NCBI RefSeq assembly: GCF_030580855.1
Contig: NZ_JAUQOP010000002.1
Span: 62,001-126,000, forward strand
DNA: 64,000 bases
Direction: 5' to 3'
DNA from: Pseudomonas citrullilanati
GTDB taxonomy: Bacteria; Pseudomonadota; Gammaproteobacteria; Pseudomonadales; Pseudomonadaceae
Both the position numbers and the translations under genes were made by a program. Positions 40,004 to 50,624 of this stretch are shown here, one piece after another. Position 1 is the stretch's first letter. Every line of letters begins with the position of its first letter. Below the pieces are notes generated by a model. The model saw nothing but the letters and a program-made list of their open reading frames with translations. It did no database searches and had not been told where the DNA came from.

Positions 40004-41497
40004 TCACGCCGTCGTGGGCCGGTATTGCAAGGCTTCGGCCAGGTGCTCACGGCGAATGCTCCCCGCTTGTTCAAGATCCGCCAGCGTCCGGGCGACCTTG
40101 AGCAAACGGTGGGCAGCCCGCAGCGACAGGGTCAGCCGTTCGCAGGCGGTTTCCAGCCAGGCTTCATCGGTGCTGGATAACTGGCAATGGCGGCGCAGGG
40201 CCGGCAGGTCGAGGAAGGCGTTCGCACAACCTTGGCGCTGGTGCTGATGCTCGCGGGCCTGGGCCACCTGCCGGGCGACGCTGGCGGTGTCGTCGGCGGA
40301 CTCGCGCTTGGGGTTCAGGGCCGTGGCTTCCCGGGCGACGGTCAGGTGCAGGTCGATGCGGTCCAGCAACGGGCCGGAGAGCTTGTTGCGGTAGCGCTGC
40401 ACCATGTCCGGCGTGCAGGCGCAACGCCCGCTGGGCTCGCCCAGGTAGCCGCAGGGGCAGGGATTCATCGCCGCCACCAATTGGAAACGCGCGGGAAAGC
40501 GCACCCGGTCACGGGCGCGGGACACCACGATATGCCCTGACTCCAGCGGCTCCCTCAAGACCTCCAGGACCTTGCGGTCGAACTCCGGCAACTCATCGAG
40601 GAACAGCACGCCGTGGTGGGCGAGGGTGATTTCCCCGGGTTGCGGCTTGGACCCGCCACCCACCAGCGCCGGGCCGGAAGCGGAGTGATGGGGCTGGCGA
40701 AACGGGCGCTGCGGCCAATGACTCAATGGCACGCAACTGGCCACCGACTGGATCGCCGCGACTTCCAGGGCTTCGCTCTCGGCCAGCGGCGGCAGCAGGC
40801 CGGGCAGGCGGCTCGCGAGCAAGGTCTTGCCGGTTCCCGGTGGCCCGCTGAACAGCAGGTTGTGAGCCCCGGCGGCGGCGATCAACAGGGCGCGCTTGGC
40901 CCCGGCCTGGCCTTGTACTTCATTCAGGTCGGGATACGGCTTGCTGGCTGAGAGCAACCCGTTGGACACATAAGGCGCCACCGGGGTGTGGCCATTGAAG
41001 TGGGCCACGGCTTCCAGCAGGTGATCCACGGCGATCACCTTCAACCCCGATGCCAGGCAGGCTTCCTCGGCGTTCGCCCGGGGCACCATCAGCGTGCGTC
41101 CGGCCGTGCGCGCTGCCAGCGCCGCTGGCAATACCCCGCGCACTGGACGCACCGCGCCGGACAGCGCCAGCTCGCCCAGGCATTCCACATCGTCCAGGGT
41201 CAGCGTCGGAACTTGCACGCTGGCCGCCAGGATGCCCAGGGCAATGGCCAGGTCGAAGCGCCCGCCATCCTTCGGCAGGTCTGCCGGGGCCAGGTTCAGG
41301 GTGATGCGCCGGGCCGGGAAATTCAGCCCCGAATTGATGATCGCGCTACGGACCCGGTCCTTGCTTTCCTTCACCGCCGCTTCAGGCAGGCCGACCATCG
41401 TCAACGACGGCAGGCCGTTGGCCAGATGAACTTCAACGGTAACGGCGGGGGCGGCCACCCCCACCTGGGCGCGGCTGTGGACGATGGCGAGCGACAT
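40004..41497 (-). CDS. YifB family Mg-chelatase-like AAA+ ATPase (ComM)
   Basis: A 497-residue YifB/ComM protein starting MSLAIVHSRAQVGVAAPAVT. The N-terminal ChlI-like domain contains LPSLTMVGLPEAAVKESKDR. The AAA+ core has Walker A SGPPGTGKTLLASRL and Walker B GVLFLDELPEF. A Cys-containing region (PCPCGYLG, GRCACTPDMVQRY) precedes the C-terminal domain. ComM has been shown to be a branch-migration helicase in natural transformation in other bacteria. The open frame continues upstream to 41779 but is not conserved-looking. Confidence 0.93.
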   Translation of the reverse strand: MSLAIVHSRAQVGVAAPAVTVEVHLANGLPSLTMVGLPEAAVKESKDRVRSAIINSGLNFPARRITLNLAPADLPKDGGRFDLAIALGILAASVQVPTLTLDDVECLGELALSGAVRPVRGVLPAALAARTAGRTLMVPRANAEEACLASGLKVIAVDHLLEAVAHFNGHTPVAPYVSNGLLSASKPYPDLNEVQGQAGAKRALLIAAAGAHNLLFSGPPGTGKTLLASRLPGLLPPLAESEALEVAAIQSVASCVPLSHWPQRPFRQPHHSASGPALVGGGSKPQPGEITLAHHGVLFLDELPEFDRKVLEVLREPLESGHIVVSRARDRVRFPARFQLVAAMNPCPCGYLGEPSGRCACTPDMVQRYRNKLSGPLLDRIDLHLTVAREATALNPKRESADDTASVARQVAQAREHQHQRQGCANAFLDLPALRRHCQLSSTDEAWLETACERLTLSLRAAHRLLKVARTLADLEQAGSIRREHLAEALQYRPTTA

Positions 41498-41852
41498 GAA
41501 TCGTTCCTTGAGTGAATAGGGAAGCCGCCTCCTGCGGCCCTTGAAGACTAGTCGTGTCGCTGCGCTTCGGTGTGGCTGTTGAAAGGGTAAATCTTGGCTG
41601 GATGTTGCAGAACGATGAGTCTCCCAAGGCAGGCCATGGGCTCGACCCGCGAGCGTTGAAAAATCCATACGCTCATGCGCTGCCGTCCATTGTTGGCAAT
41701 ACGTGGCAATGATGGCGGCGGGGGCGAACCAGACCAATGCCTCGAGCCAGGCGCTGTCCAGCCTGGCACTCTCCTTCAAGACGCTGGTCAGCCGCTTTCG
41801 TCTCAGACTCCGGCCGGGAGCCAGGCATGCCCGAGCTTGCGCCCGGTGCGAT
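41498..41852. other. 355-bp gap between yifB and ubiK, no gene recognised
   Basis: No convincing gene. Several overlapping open frames exist on both strands, but none has a good ribosome site plus recognisable protein. A small hairpin GCCGC-CTCCT-GCGGC lies near 41522-41536, just upstream of the yifB start. Confidence 0.5.
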
Positions 41853-42113
41853 TCACTCCGGCGTCGGTGTCAACCGCGCTTCCAGCTCGGCGACCTTTGC
41901 CTCCAGGCTTTCCAGGCGTGCCCGGGTGCGGGCCAGCACCACCATCTGGCTGTCGAATTCTTCCCGGCTCACCAGGTCCAGTTTGCTGAACCCGCTTTGC
42001 AACAAGGCCCTGAACTGGCTTTCGATTTCGCCCTTGGGCAATGGCGTGTCGCCGCTCATGAGACGGGCGGCATGGCCGCTCAGGGCGTCGAGGAGGTCTT
42101 TTGGCGCAAGCAT
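41853..42113 (-). CDS. ubiK: Ubiquinone biosynthesis accessory factor UbiK
   Basis: An 86-residue YqiC/BMFP protein. It starts MLAPKDLLDALSGHAARLMS. A helical middle is followed by the C-terminal coiled coil FDSQMVVLARTRARLESLEA. UbiK helps assemble the aerobic ubiquinone biosynthetic complex, partnering UbiJ. It is upstream of yifB on the same strand but separated by 355 bp. Confidence 0.88.
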   Translation of the reverse strand: MLAPKDLLDALSGHAARLMSGDTPLPKGEIESQFRALLQSGFSKLDLVSREEFDSQMVVLARTRARLESLEAKVAELEARLTPTPE

Positions 42114-42277
42114 GGCAAGTGTCCTGGAAACGATGGCGGGCAGTGTACCACGCAGTGTTCATGGTCATTTCCCGGGCCGGGCTGCACGCTTTTCGCGCAC
42201 GAGGACGGGCACCTTCGCACTGTTGTTGTGCGTATCGCTGGGGTTTGGCACCTGGCGCCGCCGGGCATGGCGAGTAA

Positions 42278-42865
<588 letters not shown>

Positions 42866-42898
42866 GCCGCCAAACCCAACGCCCCAGGAGAAAACAAT

Positions 42899-44233
42899 AT
42901 GACTCTGCGTAAATTCGCAGGGCTAGGAGCCCTGTTGTCCTTCGTAATGCCTGGCCTGGCCATGGCGGAAGAAGCGGCAGCCCCTGTCCTCAATTCTGGC
43001 GACACCGCCTGGATGCTGACGGCCACCATTCTTGTACTGTTCATGACCATTCCCGGCCTGGCGCTGTTCTACGGCGGCATGGTCCGGTCGAAGAACCTGC
43101 TTTCCGTGATGATGCAGTGCTTTGCCATTACCGGCCTGATCAGCGTGTTGTGGGTCATCTACGGCTACAGCATCGCGTTCGACACCACCGGCATGGAGCA
43201 GGGCGTCGTCAACTTCAATTCCTTCGTCGGCGGCTTCGGCAAGGCGTTCCTGGCGGGCGTGACCCCGGCGAGCATCACCGGTCCGACGGCGCTGTTCCCC
43301 GAAGCGGTGTTCATCACCTTCCAGATGACGTTCGCCATCATCACCCCGGCCCTGATCGTCGGTGCCTTCGCCGAGCGCATGAAGTTCTCCGCCATGCTGG
43401 TCTTCATGGGCATCTGGTTCACCCTGGTCTATGCGCCGATCGCGCACATGGTCTGGTCCGGTAACGGCGGCCTGTTGTGGGACTGGGGCGTGCTGGACTT
43501 CGCCGGCGGCACCGTGGTGCACATCAACGCCGGTATCGCGGGCCTGGTGGCGTGCCTGGTACTGGGCAAGCGCAAAGGCTTCCCGACCACGCCGATGGCA
43601 CCGCATAACCTGGGTTACACCCTGATGGGTGCGGCAATGCTGTGGGTCGGCTGGTTCGGTTTCAACGCCGGTTCCGCCGTCGCCGCCAACGGCACCGCCG
43701 GCATGGCGATGCTGGTCACCCAGATCGCCACCGCCGCCGCGGCACTGGGCTGGATGTTTGCCGAGTGGATCACCCACGGCAAGCCAAGCGCACTGGGCAT
43801 CGCCTCGGGCGTGGTCGCTGGCCTGGTGGCGATCACGCCAGCTGCCGGTACCGTGGGCCCGATGGGCGCCCTGGTCATCGGCCTGGCGGCGGGCGTGTTG
43901 TGCTTCTTCTGCGCCACCACCCTCAAGCGCAAGCTCGGCTATGACGACTCCCTGGACGCCTTCGGCGTGCACGGCATCGGCGGTATCCTCGGCGCGATCC
44001 TGACCGGTGTATTCGCCGCCCCGGCCCTGGGTGGCTTCGGCACCGTGACCGACATTGCCGCGCAAGTGTGGATTCAAGTCAAAGGCGTGGGCTTCACGGT
44101 GATCTACACCGCGATCGTCACCTTCATCATCCTCAAGGTCCTGGACGCCGTCATGGGCCTGCGTGTCTCCGAGGAAGAAGAGGCAGTGGGCCTGGACCTG
44201 GCCCAGCACAACGAGCGTGGCTACAACCTGTAA
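42899..44233 (+). CDS. amtB: Ammonium transporter AmtB
   Basis: A 444-residue inner-membrane ammonium channel. An N-terminal signal (LGALLSFVMPGLAMA) is cleaved in this family, leaving 11 membrane segments. Signature pieces include LALFYGGMVRSKNLLSVMMQ, DFAGGTVVHINAGIAGLVAC (pore His) and DAFGVHGIGGILGAILTGVF (second pore His). The C-terminal tail is the GlnK docking site. CCAGGAG precedes the start, and a terminator follows. Confidence 0.96.
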   Translation: MTLRKFAGLGALLSFVMPGLAMAEEAAAPVLNSGDTAWMLTATILVLFMTIPGLALFYGGMVRSKNLLSVMMQCFAITGLISVLWVIYGYSIAFDTTGMEQGVVNFNSFVGGFGKAFLAGVTPASITGPTALFPEAVFITFQMTFAIITPALIVGAFAERMKFSAMLVFMGIWFTLVYAPIAHMVWSGNGGLLWDWGVLDFAGGTVVHINAGIAGLVACLVLGKRKGFPTTPMAPHNLGYTLMGAAMLWVGWFGFNAGSAVAANGTAGMAMLVTQIATAAAALGWMFAEWITHGKPSALGIASGVVAGLVAITPAAGTVGPMGALVIGLAAGVLCFFCATTLKRKLGYDDSLDAFGVHGIGGILGAILTGVFAAPALGGFGTVTDIAAQVWIQVKGVGFTVIYTAIVTFIILKVLDAVMGLRVSEEEEAVGLDLAQHNERGYNL

Positions 44234-44244
44234 GCGACACGCGT

Positions 44245-44276
44245 TAAAAAATGCCCGGTTCGCCGGGCATTTTTTT
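44245..44276 (+). terminator. Terminator of glnK-amtB
   Basis: Stem ATGCCCGG/CCGGGCAT with a TTCG tetraloop, A-run before and T-run after. Confidence 0.93.
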
Positions 44277-44445
44277 GCCTGGCGTTTGTCATTGCCCATA
44301 AGGCCGGCCGGTTTTTCCGACGCCTTTTGTTGTATAGGCGACATGATTTTTCTACCGCCAAAGGCTTACGTAGCGGCAAGAATATTAGGCCCTTTGTTTT
44401 TTTCCAGAGCGCGCTAGAATGCGCGCCGAGCGTGCGGAGAAGTGT

Positions 44446-44871
44446 ATGTGGCAACAGACGCTGATTACCCTGCGGGCCAGGCCCCGGGGCTTTCACCTGG
44501 TGACGGACGAGTTGCTCGCCGGCCTGCCTGAACTCCAGGCATGTCGTGTCGGTCTGTTGCATCTGTGGCTGCAGCACACCTCGGCCTCGTTGACGATCAA
44601 CGAGAACGCCGATCCGGCGGTACGTCGAGACTTCGAACGATTTTTCAATCGGCTGATCCCACAAGGAGCCGCCGGTTACGAGCACAACGACGAAGGCCTG
44701 GACGACCTCCCGGCGCACTTCAAGGCGAGCGTGCTCGGGTGCCAGCTCACCCTGCCGGTGACGGCGGGACGGCTGGCGCTGGGGACCTGGCAAGGTGTTT
44801 ATCTGGGCGAGCACCGTGATCATGGCGGTGCTCGTAAAGTCCTCGCCACGCTATACGGTGAAGGGGCATGA
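44446..44871 (+). CDS. YjbQ (UPF0047) family protein
   Basis: A 141-residue YjbQ-family protein starting [20 protein letters not shown] with GCGGAG upstream. The signature [20 protein letters not shown] is at about residues 41-60, and the C-terminal [13 protein letters not shown] is also typical. Weak thiamine-phosphate synthase activity has been reported for some members; the real role is open. Confidence 0.9.
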   Translation: MWQQTLITLRARPRGFHLVTDELLAGLPELQACRVGLLHLWLQHTSASLTINENADPAVRRDFERFFNRLIPQGAAGYEHNDEGLDDLPAHFKASVLGCQLTLPVTAGRLALGTWQGVYLGEHRDHGGARKVLATLYGEGA

Positions 44872-44911
44872 CCGCTGGTTGACGGCGATGTTGAATTTTT
44901 TCTGGCAGCCT

Positions 44912-44940
44912 TCGAACAGAGGGTAAAGCTGGGCTATAAC
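44912..44940 (+). promoter_or_regulatory. Candidate promoter of sutA
   Basis: TCGAAC, 17-bp spacer, TATAAC, about 33 bp before the ATG. Confidence 0.45.
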
Positions 44941-44972
44941 TAATCTGCTTTTCGCAAGTCATGAGGTAGAAC

Positions 44973-45296
44973 ATGAGCGACGATGATCTGGAAAACGACG
45001 ACCTCGAAGTAGGCGACGAAGACGAGACCGAAGAAGGCCTGGAAGCGGCAGCTGAAGACGTTGCCGATGACGATGGCGTCGACGTCCCGGCCCCAACCGC
45101 CAAAGGCAAGGCCAAGGCCGCGGTGTCGGTCGACGAGTTGCCCAGCGTAGAGGCCAAGAACAAGGAGCGTGACGCACTCGCCAAGGCCATGGAGGAATTC
45201 CTGGCCCGGGGTGGAAAGGTGCAGGAAGTGGAGGCCAACGTGGTCGCCGATCCGCCCAAGAAACCCGACAACAAATACGGCAGCCGCCCTATTTGA
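44973..45296 (+). CDS. sutA: SutA-like RNA polymerase-binding protein
   Basis: A 107-residue, very acidic protein. Residues 1-45 are rich in Asp/Glu (DDDLENDDLEVGDEDETEEG). A lysine-rich linker (TAKGKAKAAVS) and a predicted helix (KNKERDALAKAMEEFLARGG) lead to the conserved end PPKKPDNKYGSRPI. The layout matches SutA of P. aeruginosa, which binds RNA polymerase and boosts rRNA and other promoters in slow growth. In P. aeruginosa it also lies just beyond amtB-yjbQ. The assignment is from memory of that protein and gene order. Confidence 0.8.
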   Translation: MSDDDLENDDLEVGDEDETEEGLEAAAEDVADDDGVDVPAPTAKGKAKAAVSVDELPSVEAKNKERDALAKAMEEFLARGGKVQEVEANVVADPPKKPDNKYGSRPI

Positions 45297-45316
45297 GTTC
45301 TGCTTCTTGCTTGCTG

Positions 45317-45345
45317 AAAAAGCCCGCCGTCGCTGCGGGCTTTTT
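45317..45345 (+). terminator. Terminator of sutA
   Basis: Stem GCCCGC/GCGGGC with a 7-nt loop, flanked by five A and five T. Confidence 0.9.
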
Positions 45346-45382
45346 CATGGGCGCGATAAAGTCTTCAGGCCAGGCGCCTCCC

Positions 45383-45474
45383 TTGTGGGAGCGGGCTGGC
45401 CCGCGAAGGCGGTGTATCAGTCAGCCCATTTGTTGAATATGAAACCGCCTTCGCGGGCAGGCTTGCTCCCACAG
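45383..45474. repeat. REPIN
   Basis: Left arm TTGTGGGAGCGGGCTGGCCC, right arm GCGGGCAGGCTTGCTCCCAC; between convergent sutA and the HAD gene. Confidence 0.88.
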
Positions 45475-45494
45475 GCGGCCGTGAGCCCGCAGGT

Positions 45495-46199
45495 TCAGCG
45501 TTGGCCATGCCAGCCCGCCAACAACCCTGGCAATTCGCCCAGGCTGCGGATCTCGGCGTCCGGTGCGTGGTCGGCCTCCCAAGCCTTGCCTGTCGGGTTG
45601 AACCACACCGCACGCAGGCCGGCCTGTTGGGCGCCGGCGATGTCGTCGCCGGGGTGGTCGCCGACGTGCACGGCGGTCTGCGCGGTGGCGCCGCCGCGTT
45701 GCAGGGCTTCGTGGAACAGCCGGGCGTCGGGCTTGGCGATGCCGATGTCCTCGGCGCACAGGGCAAACGTGAAGTAGTCCGCCAGCCCCAGGCGGCGCAC
45801 GTCGGCATTGCCATTGGTGACCACGCCGAGGGCGAACTGATTGGCGAGGATTTCCAGGGTGGGCGCCACCTCGGGAAAGATCTCCAATTGATGGCGGGCG
45901 TGCAGGAACGTCTCGAACCCCTGGTCCGCCAGTTCCGAGGCTTGCCACTGGTCATACCCGGCTTCCTGCAACGCACGGAACAACACCCGCCGGCGCAATG
46001 CACTGATGCGGTGTTTCAGGTCTGGTTCTTCACGCAGTACCTGCTCGCGAATCGCCCAGAGATGCTCCACCGGTACGCCCCCCAGGCTCGGCGCGTGGTC
46101 GGTCAGCCATTGGCGCAGGACGGCCTCGGCGCTGGCGATCACCGGGGCGGTGTCCCACAGGGTGTCGTCCAGGTCGAAAGTGATGAGCTTGATGGTCAT
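45495..46199 (-). CDS. HAD family hydrolase (YigB-like)
   Basis: A 234-residue haloacid dehalogenase-type phosphatase. Motif I is [10 protein letters not shown] (nucleophile Asp about 9), motif [11 protein letters not shown], motif III the Lys in [11 protein letters not shown] and motif [18 protein letters not shown]. The position after xerC matches yigB of E. coli, whose product dephosphorylates flavin intermediates (and others); that activity is possible here. Its start overlaps the xerC stop by 4 bp, so translation is coupled. Confidence 0.92.
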   Translation of the reverse strand: MTIKLITFDLDDTLWDTAPVIASAEAVLRQWLTDHAPSLGGVPVEHLWAIREQVLREEPDLKHRISALRRRVLFRALQEAGYDQWQASELADQGFETFLHARHQLEIFPEVAPTLEILANQFALGVVTNGNADVRRLGLADYFTFALCAEDIGIAKPDARLFHEALQRGGATAQTAVHVGDHPGDDIAGAQQAGLRAVWFNPTGKAWEADHAPDAEIRSLGELPGLLAGWHGQR

Positions 46200-47095
46200 G
46201 ATTCGTCGCCCTTGATGCGTTTGGCCCGGGGGTGGGCACTGTCATAGACCGTCGCCAGGTGCTGGAAGTCCAGGTGGGTATAGATCTGTGTGGTCTTGAT
46301 GTCCGAATGGCCGAGCAGTTCCTGGACGGCACGCAAGTCCTGGGAGGACTCCAGCAGGTGGCTGGCGAAGGAATGCCTGAGCATGTGCGGGTGCAGGTTC
46401 TGCCCCAGCTCGCGCTCGCCGGCGGCCTTGACCCGCAACTGGATCGCCCGGGGGCCGAGGCGCCGGCCCCGCTGGCTGACGAATACCGCGTCGTCGGCGG
46501 GGTTGGTCAGCGCCCGCAGCGGCAGCCACTGCTCCAGTGCCTCACGGGCCTTGCGACCGATGGGCAACAGGCGGGTCTTGCTGCCTTTGCCGAGCACTTG
46601 GACCATGCCATCGGCGAGGTCCAACTGGTCCAGGTTCAGCCCGGTCAGTTCCGAAAGCCTGAGCCCGGAAGAATAGAACAGTTCGAGGATCGCCTGGTCC
46701 CGCCGCGCCAGGAAGTCATCCTCGACGGCGCCTTCGAGCAATTGCAGGGTGCGATCGGTGTCGAGGGTCTTGGGCAGCCGACGTTCGCCCTTGGGCGGCG
46801 CCAGGCCGGTGGCGGGGTCGTGATCGCAGAGGCCTTCGCGGTTGAGGTACTGGTACAGGCCGCGCACCGCCGACAACAGGCGCGCCAGGCTGCGGGAGGA
46901 TTGACCTTGTTGATGCAGGCGCGCGACCAGGCTGCGCAGGCGCTGGATGTCCAGCGCAGACCAGCTGCCGATGTTCTGCTTCTGGCACCAGCCCAGCACT
47001 TTGTCCAGGTCGCGGCGATAGGCCGCCAGCGTGTGGGGCGACACCTGGCGCTCACTGCGCAGGTGCTCGCAGTAGGCGTCCAGTTGCCGTTCCAT
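46196..47095 (-). CDS. xerC: Tyrosine recombinase XerC
   Basis: Works with XerD at dif sites to resolve chromosome dimers. The 299-residue protein has an N-terminal SAM-like core-binding domain ([20 protein letters not shown]) and a catalytic domain. The active-site residues are Arg in [13 protein letters not shown], His/Arg in [14 protein letters not shown], His in [15 protein letters not shown] and the Tyr nucleophile in that last motif. It is known as sss in P. aeruginosa. The lptM-lysA-dapF-DUF484-xerC-HAD gene order is conserved, which argues for a housekeeping XerC and not a mobile integrase. Confidence 0.97.
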   Translation of the reverse strand: MERQLDAYCEHLRSERQVSPHTLAAYRRDLDKVLGWCQKQNIGSWSALDIQRLRSLVARLHQQGQSSRSLARLLSAVRGLYQYLNREGLCDHDPATGLAPPKGERRLPKTLDTDRTLQLLEGAVEDDFLARRDQAILELFYSSGLRLSELTGLNLDQLDLADGMVQVLGKGSKTRLLPIGRKAREALEQWLPLRALTNPADDAVFVSQRGRRLGPRAIQLRVKAAGERELGQNLHPHMLRHSFASHLLESSQDLRAVQELLGHSDIKTTQIYTHLDFQHLATVYDSAHPRAKRIKGDES

Positions 47096-47097
47096 GG

Positions 47098-47823
47098 TCA
47101 GCGTACCGAGCGCAGCGAACCGGCGACCCGTGGCAGCACGCGGCCGGTGACTTCGGCGATGTAGCTCAAAAACAGCGTGCCCACCGAGCTCTTGTAGTGC
47201 TGCGGGTCGCGGCTGGCGATGGCCAGCACGCCGTGGACGCCCTGGTGGGCGATGGCGACGACGGCGGTGGAGCCGATCTGCTTGCGCTGCTCTTCGCCGA
47301 ACAGGAAGTCCAGCTCATGTTCGCGCAGGCTGCCACTGACACTCTTGTTTTCCGTGAGCAGGCCGCCAATGGCGGTCTGCGCTTCGGCGTGGGTCACCCA
47401 GCGACCCACTGGCATGGCGTTGTCGCCGAACAGGATCAGGCTGACGAAGGGCACCTGGAAATCCTGGCGCAAGTTGTCTTCGACGCTCATGACCAGGTCT
47501 TCGAGGGTGTTGGCGTCCATCAGCGCGAGGATCAGCCGACGGGTCTTGTCGAACAGCCGGTCGTTGTCCCGGGCGACGTCCATCAGGTGGGAAAGACGGT
47601 GGCGCATTTCGATGTTGCGCTCGCGCAGGATCTTCATCTGGTGCTCCACCAGCGAGACGGTGTCGCCGCGCCGGTGAGGGATGCGCATCGTCGCCAGCAA
47701 CTCTTCGTGCCCGACGAAGAAGTCCGGATGGGCCTCCAGGTAGGCGGCCACCGCCGCGGCTTCCGGGAGCTGGCTCGGCGCATCGGTGGGCGGCGTGGCT
47801 GGAACCTGTGGCTTGTCGGTCAT
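47098..47823 (-). CDS. DUF484 GAF-like protein (YigA-like)
   Basis: A 241-residue DUF484 protein starting [14 protein letters not shown]. The Pro-rich N terminus leads to [20 protein letters not shown], a coiled stretch ([20 protein letters not shown]) and a GAF-like domain ([20 protein letters not shown]). Molecular role unknown. It sits between dapF and xerC with gaps of 14 and 2 bp, so it is co-expressed with them. The frame stays open upstream through dapF codons, which is spurious. Confidence 0.9.
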   Translation of the reverse strand: MTDKPQVPATPPTDAPSQLPEAAAVAAYLEAHPDFFVGHEELLATMRIPHRRGDTVSLVEHQMKILRERNIEMRHRLSHLMDVARDNDRLFDKTRRLILALMDANTLEDLVMSVEDNLRQDFQVPFVSLILFGDNAMPVGRWVTHAEAQTAIGGLLTENKSVSGSLREHELDFLFGEEQRKQIGSTAVVAIAHQGVHGVLAIASRDPQHYKSSVGTLFLSYIAEVTGRVLPRVAGSLRSVR

Positions 47824-47837
47824 GGGGGTTGGCTCAC

Positions 47838-48668
47838 TCAAAGACGAACTTGTCCTTCGTATACGCGCACTGCCGGGCCGGTCATCATCACCGGCTGGCC
47901 AGGGCCCGCCCATTCGATGGACAGGCGTCCGCCAGGCAGGTCGATCAGCAACGGCGAATCCATCCACCCCTGGCTGATCGCCGCAACGGCGGCTGCACAG
48001 GCCCCGGTGCCGCAGGCCTGGGTTTCCCCGACGCCGCGTTCCCACACGCGCAATTGCGCGCGGTGACGGTCGATGACTTGCAGGAACCCGACGTTCACCC
48101 GCGCGGGAAAGCGCGGATGGTGTTCGATCTTCGGCCCCAGGTCATGCACCGGTGCGTTGTTGATATCGGTCACGCGCAGCACCGCATGGGGGTTGCCCAT
48201 GGACACCGCGGCCAGTTCCACCGTGGTGCCGTCGACGTCCACCGGGTAACTCAGCGCCTGGGTCGGTGCCTGGAACGGAATGTCCGCCGGCACCAGGCGC
48301 GGGGCGCCCATGTTGACGCTGATCTGGCCGTCGTTGCGCACATCCAGCTCGATGATGCCGCCCTTGGTCTCGACGCGGATCTGCCGCTTGGCGGTCAGGC
48401 GCTTGTCCAGCACGAAGCGGGCGAAGCAGCGCGCGCCGTTGCCGCATTGCTCCACTTCCGAGCCATCGGCGTTGAAGATCCGGTAGCGGAAGTCCACGTC
48501 CGGATTGGTCGGCGCCTCGACGATCAGCAACTGGTCGAAGCCGATACCGGTGTGCCGGTCGCCCCATTGCTTGGCATGCTTGGGCAAAATGTGCGCGTGC
48601 TGGCTGACCAGGTCGAGGACCATGAAGTCGTTGCCCAGGCCGTGCATCTTGGTAAAACGCAGCAGCAT
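47838..48668 (-). CDS. dapF: Diaminopimelate epimerase
   Basis: Converts LL- to meso-diaminopimelate for lysine and peptidoglycan. The 276-residue protein starts [20 protein letters not shown]. The two catalytic cysteines lie in [13 protein letters not shown] (about residue 75) and [16 protein letters not shown] (about residue 219). It follows lysA by 4 bp in the same operon, so meso-DAP synthesis and its decarboxylation to lysine are coupled. Confidence 0.97.
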   Translation of the reverse strand: MLLRFTKMHGLGNDFMVLDLVSQHAHILPKHAKQWGDRHTGIGFDQLLIVEAPTNPDVDFRYRIFNADGSEVEQCGNGARCFARFVLDKRLTAKRQIRVETKGGIIELDVRNDGQISVNMGAPRLVPADIPFQAPTQALSYPVDVDGTTVELAAVSMGNPHAVLRVTDINNAPVHDLGPKIEHHPRFPARVNVGFLQVIDRHRAQLRVWERGVGETQACGTGACAAAVAAISQGWMDSPLLIDLPGGRLSIEWAGPGQPVMMTGPAVRVYEGQVRL

Positions 48669-48672
48669 GGTT

Positions 48673-49920
48673 TTACTCCGGCAGCAGGCTTTCGCCGGCA
48701 AACAACTCGGCTACCGTCTCGCGGCGACGCACTTCGAAGGCCTGCTCACCGTCCACCAGCACCTCGGCACAGCGGCCGCGGGTGTTGTAGTTGGAACTCA
48801 TGACAAACCCGTAGGCGCCGGCCGAATGCACGGCCAGCAGGTCGCCTTCGGCCAGCGCGAGCTCCCGGCCCTTGGCCAGGAAGTCACCGGTTTCGCAGAT
48901 CGGCCCGACGATGTCGTAGTGGCGGGTCGCACCGTCGCGCGGGCGCACGGCCGTCACGTCCATCCAGGCCTGGTACAGCGCCGGGCGGATCAGGTCGTTC
49001 ATGGCCGCGTCGACGATGGCGAAATCCTTGTGCTCGGTGTGCTTGAGGTATTCGACCTCGGTCAGCAGCACCCCGGCGTTGGCCACGATGTAGCGGCCTG
49101 GCTCGAACATCAGCGCCAGGTCACGGCCTTCGAGGCGCTCGCGCACGGTCTTGATGTAGTCGGCCACCTGGGGCGGCTCTTCGTCGCGATAGCGCACGCC
49201 GACACCGCCACCGAGGTCGATGTGGCGCAGGTAGATGCCGCAGTCGCCGAGGCGGTCGACCAGCGCCAGCAGGCGGTCGAGGGCGTCGAGGAAGGGCTCC
49301 AGGGTGGTCAGTTGAGAGCCGATGTGGCAATCGACGCCCAGCACTTCCAGGTTCGGCAGCTGGGCGGCGCGCACGTAGACGTCCTCGGCGTCGGCGATGG
49401 CGATGCCGAACTTGTTTTCCTTGAGGCCGGTGGAAATGTACGGATGGGTGCCGGCGTCGACGTCCGGGTTCACGCGCAGGGAGATCGGCGCGCGGACGCC
49501 CAGCTCGGCGGCCACGACCTGCAGGCGTTCGAGTTCGTCGGTGGATTCGATGTTGAAGCAGTGCACCCCCACTTCCAGGGCGCGGCGCATGTCTTCGCGG
49601 GTCTTGCCGACGCCGGAGAAGACGATCTTGTCGGCGCTGCCGCCCGCGGCCAGTACGCGTTCGAGTTCGCCGCCGGAAACGATGTCGAAACCGGCGCCCA
49701 GGCGCGCCAGGACGTTGAGTACGCCCAGGTTGGAGTTGGCCTTGACGGCGAAACACACCAGGTGCGGCATGCCGGCGAGGGCGTCGGCGAACGTCCGGTA
49801 CTGGGCTTCGATATGGGCACGGGAATACACATAGGTCGGCGTGCCGAAGCGCTCGGCGATCGCGGACAGGGCAACCCCTTCCGCGAACAGCTCCCCGCCA
49901 CGGTAGTTAAAAGCGTCCAT
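48673..49920 (-). CDS. lysA: Diaminopimelate decarboxylase
   Basis: Final step of lysine synthesis. The 415-residue fold III PLP enzyme begins [20 protein letters not shown]. The cofactor lysine is in [16 protein letters not shown]. The glycine-rich phosphate site is [12 protein letters not shown], and [16 protein letters not shown] holds the C-terminal active-site Cys. It is preceded by lptM by 9 bp and followed by dapF. Confidence 0.97.
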   Translation of the reverse strand: MDAFNYRGGELFAEGVALSAIAERFGTPTYVYSRAHIEAQYRTFADALAGMPHLVCFAVKANSNLGVLNVLARLGAGFDIVSGGELERVLAAGGSADKIVFSGVGKTREDMRRALEVGVHCFNIESTDELERLQVVAAELGVRAPISLRVNPDVDAGTHPYISTGLKENKFGIAIADAEDVYVRAAQLPNLEVLGVDCHIGSQLTTLEPFLDALDRLLALVDRLGDCGIYLRHIDLGGGVGVRYRDEEPPQVADYIKTVRERLEGRDLALMFEPGRYIVANAGVLLTEVEYLKHTEHKDFAIVDAAMNDLIRPALYQAWMDVTAVRPRDGATRHYDIVGPICETGDFLAKGRELALAEGDLLAVHSAGAYGFVMSSNYNTRGRCAEVLVDGEQAFEVRRRETVAELFAGESLLPE

Positions 49921-49929
49921 GGCGTTCCC

Positions 49930-50103
49930 TTAGTAAGTGGTGGTGTGGGTGTCGTGCGCGTGGGCCTTGGATTGCGACGACTTGGCCTGCTCTTCGGGGG
50001 ACTTGCTGTCGTCGGGCAGGTACAGCGGACCTTTCTGACCACAGGCCGTTACAAGGCAGGCAACCGCGACGAGCGCAGCAAGGGAAGAGATCAGGCGCTT
50101 CAT
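49930..50103 (-). CDS. lptM: LptM/YifL-type small lipoprotein
   Basis: A 57-residue outer-membrane lipoprotein, read directly as MKRLISSLAALVAVACLVTA followed by the lipidated Cys at about 21 and GQKGPLYLPDD. The GQKGPLYLP sequence is the signature of LptM (YifL; LppL in P. aeruginosa), which helps LptD mature in the LPS translocon. The His/Thr-rich tail (HAHDTHTTTY) is variable. It is the first gene of the lysA operon, its usual place. Confidence 0.93.
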   Translation of the reverse strand: MKRLISSLAALVAVACLVTACGQKGPLYLPDDSKSPEEQAKSSQSKAHAHDTHTTTY

Positions 50104-50287
50104 GGCGAAATCCTTGAAAATGCATTAATTGCGCCGGAGTATACCGGCCACCCGGCGCCTTGCCTATGCAACGGGGCGCCCGTCCGGCGGCGCTGGTGGT
50201 CGGCGATGGGTTATCCTTTGCAATCATCAGGCAGCGCCCGTATCTTGCGGCGCTTGAGCATGAGCTGACATTTTCGAGGTTGCCGCA

Positions 50288-50620
50288 ATGAGTTTGAGTG
50301 AAGCCCGTTTCCACGATCTGGTCGATGCGACCCAGCAAACGCTGGAAGATGTGTTCGACGACAGTGAGCTGGACGTCGACCTGGAAACCTCCGGCGGCGT
50401 GCTCACCGTCAAGTTCGAGAACGGCAGCCAGTTGATCTTCAGCCGCCAGGAGCCGCTGCGCCAGTTGTGGCTGGCGGCGGTGTCCGGCGGCTTCCACTTC
50501 GACTACGACCAGGAAAGCGAGCGCTGGCTTTGCGACAAGAGCGAGGAGCAACTGGGCGAGATGCTCGTGCGCATTGTCGAGGTGCAGGCCGGCGTGAAGC
50601 TCGATTTCGAAGGCCTGTGA
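50288..50620 (+). CDS. cyaY: Iron-sulfur cluster assembly protein CyaY (frataxin)
   Basis: The 110-residue frataxin homologue binds iron and modulates cysteine desulfurase IscS. The acidic first helix FHDLVDATQQTLEDVFDDSE supplies the iron-binding ridge. The sheet segment LTVKFENGSQLIFSRQEPLR and the Trp-containing QLWLAAVSGGFHFDYD are conserved. It is divergent from lptM-lysA and 4 bp upstream of a DUF1289 gene. Confidence 0.95.
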   Translation: MSLSEARFHDLVDATQQTLEDVFDDSELDVDLETSGGVLTVKFENGSQLIFSRQEPLRQLWLAAVSGGFHFDYDQESERWLCDKSEEQLGEMLVRIVEVQAGVKLDFEGL

Positions 50621-50624
50621 CAGC

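Noticed and set aside
41498..41779. N-terminal extension of yifB
   Set aside because: The MSLAIVHSRAQVG start is canonical for YifB; the upstream codons show no conserved features.
46196..47095. Tyrosine recombinase as a sign of an integrative element
   Set aside because: Gene order lysA-dapF-DUF484-xerC and the sequence mark it as housekeeping XerC; no attachment repeats or cargo.
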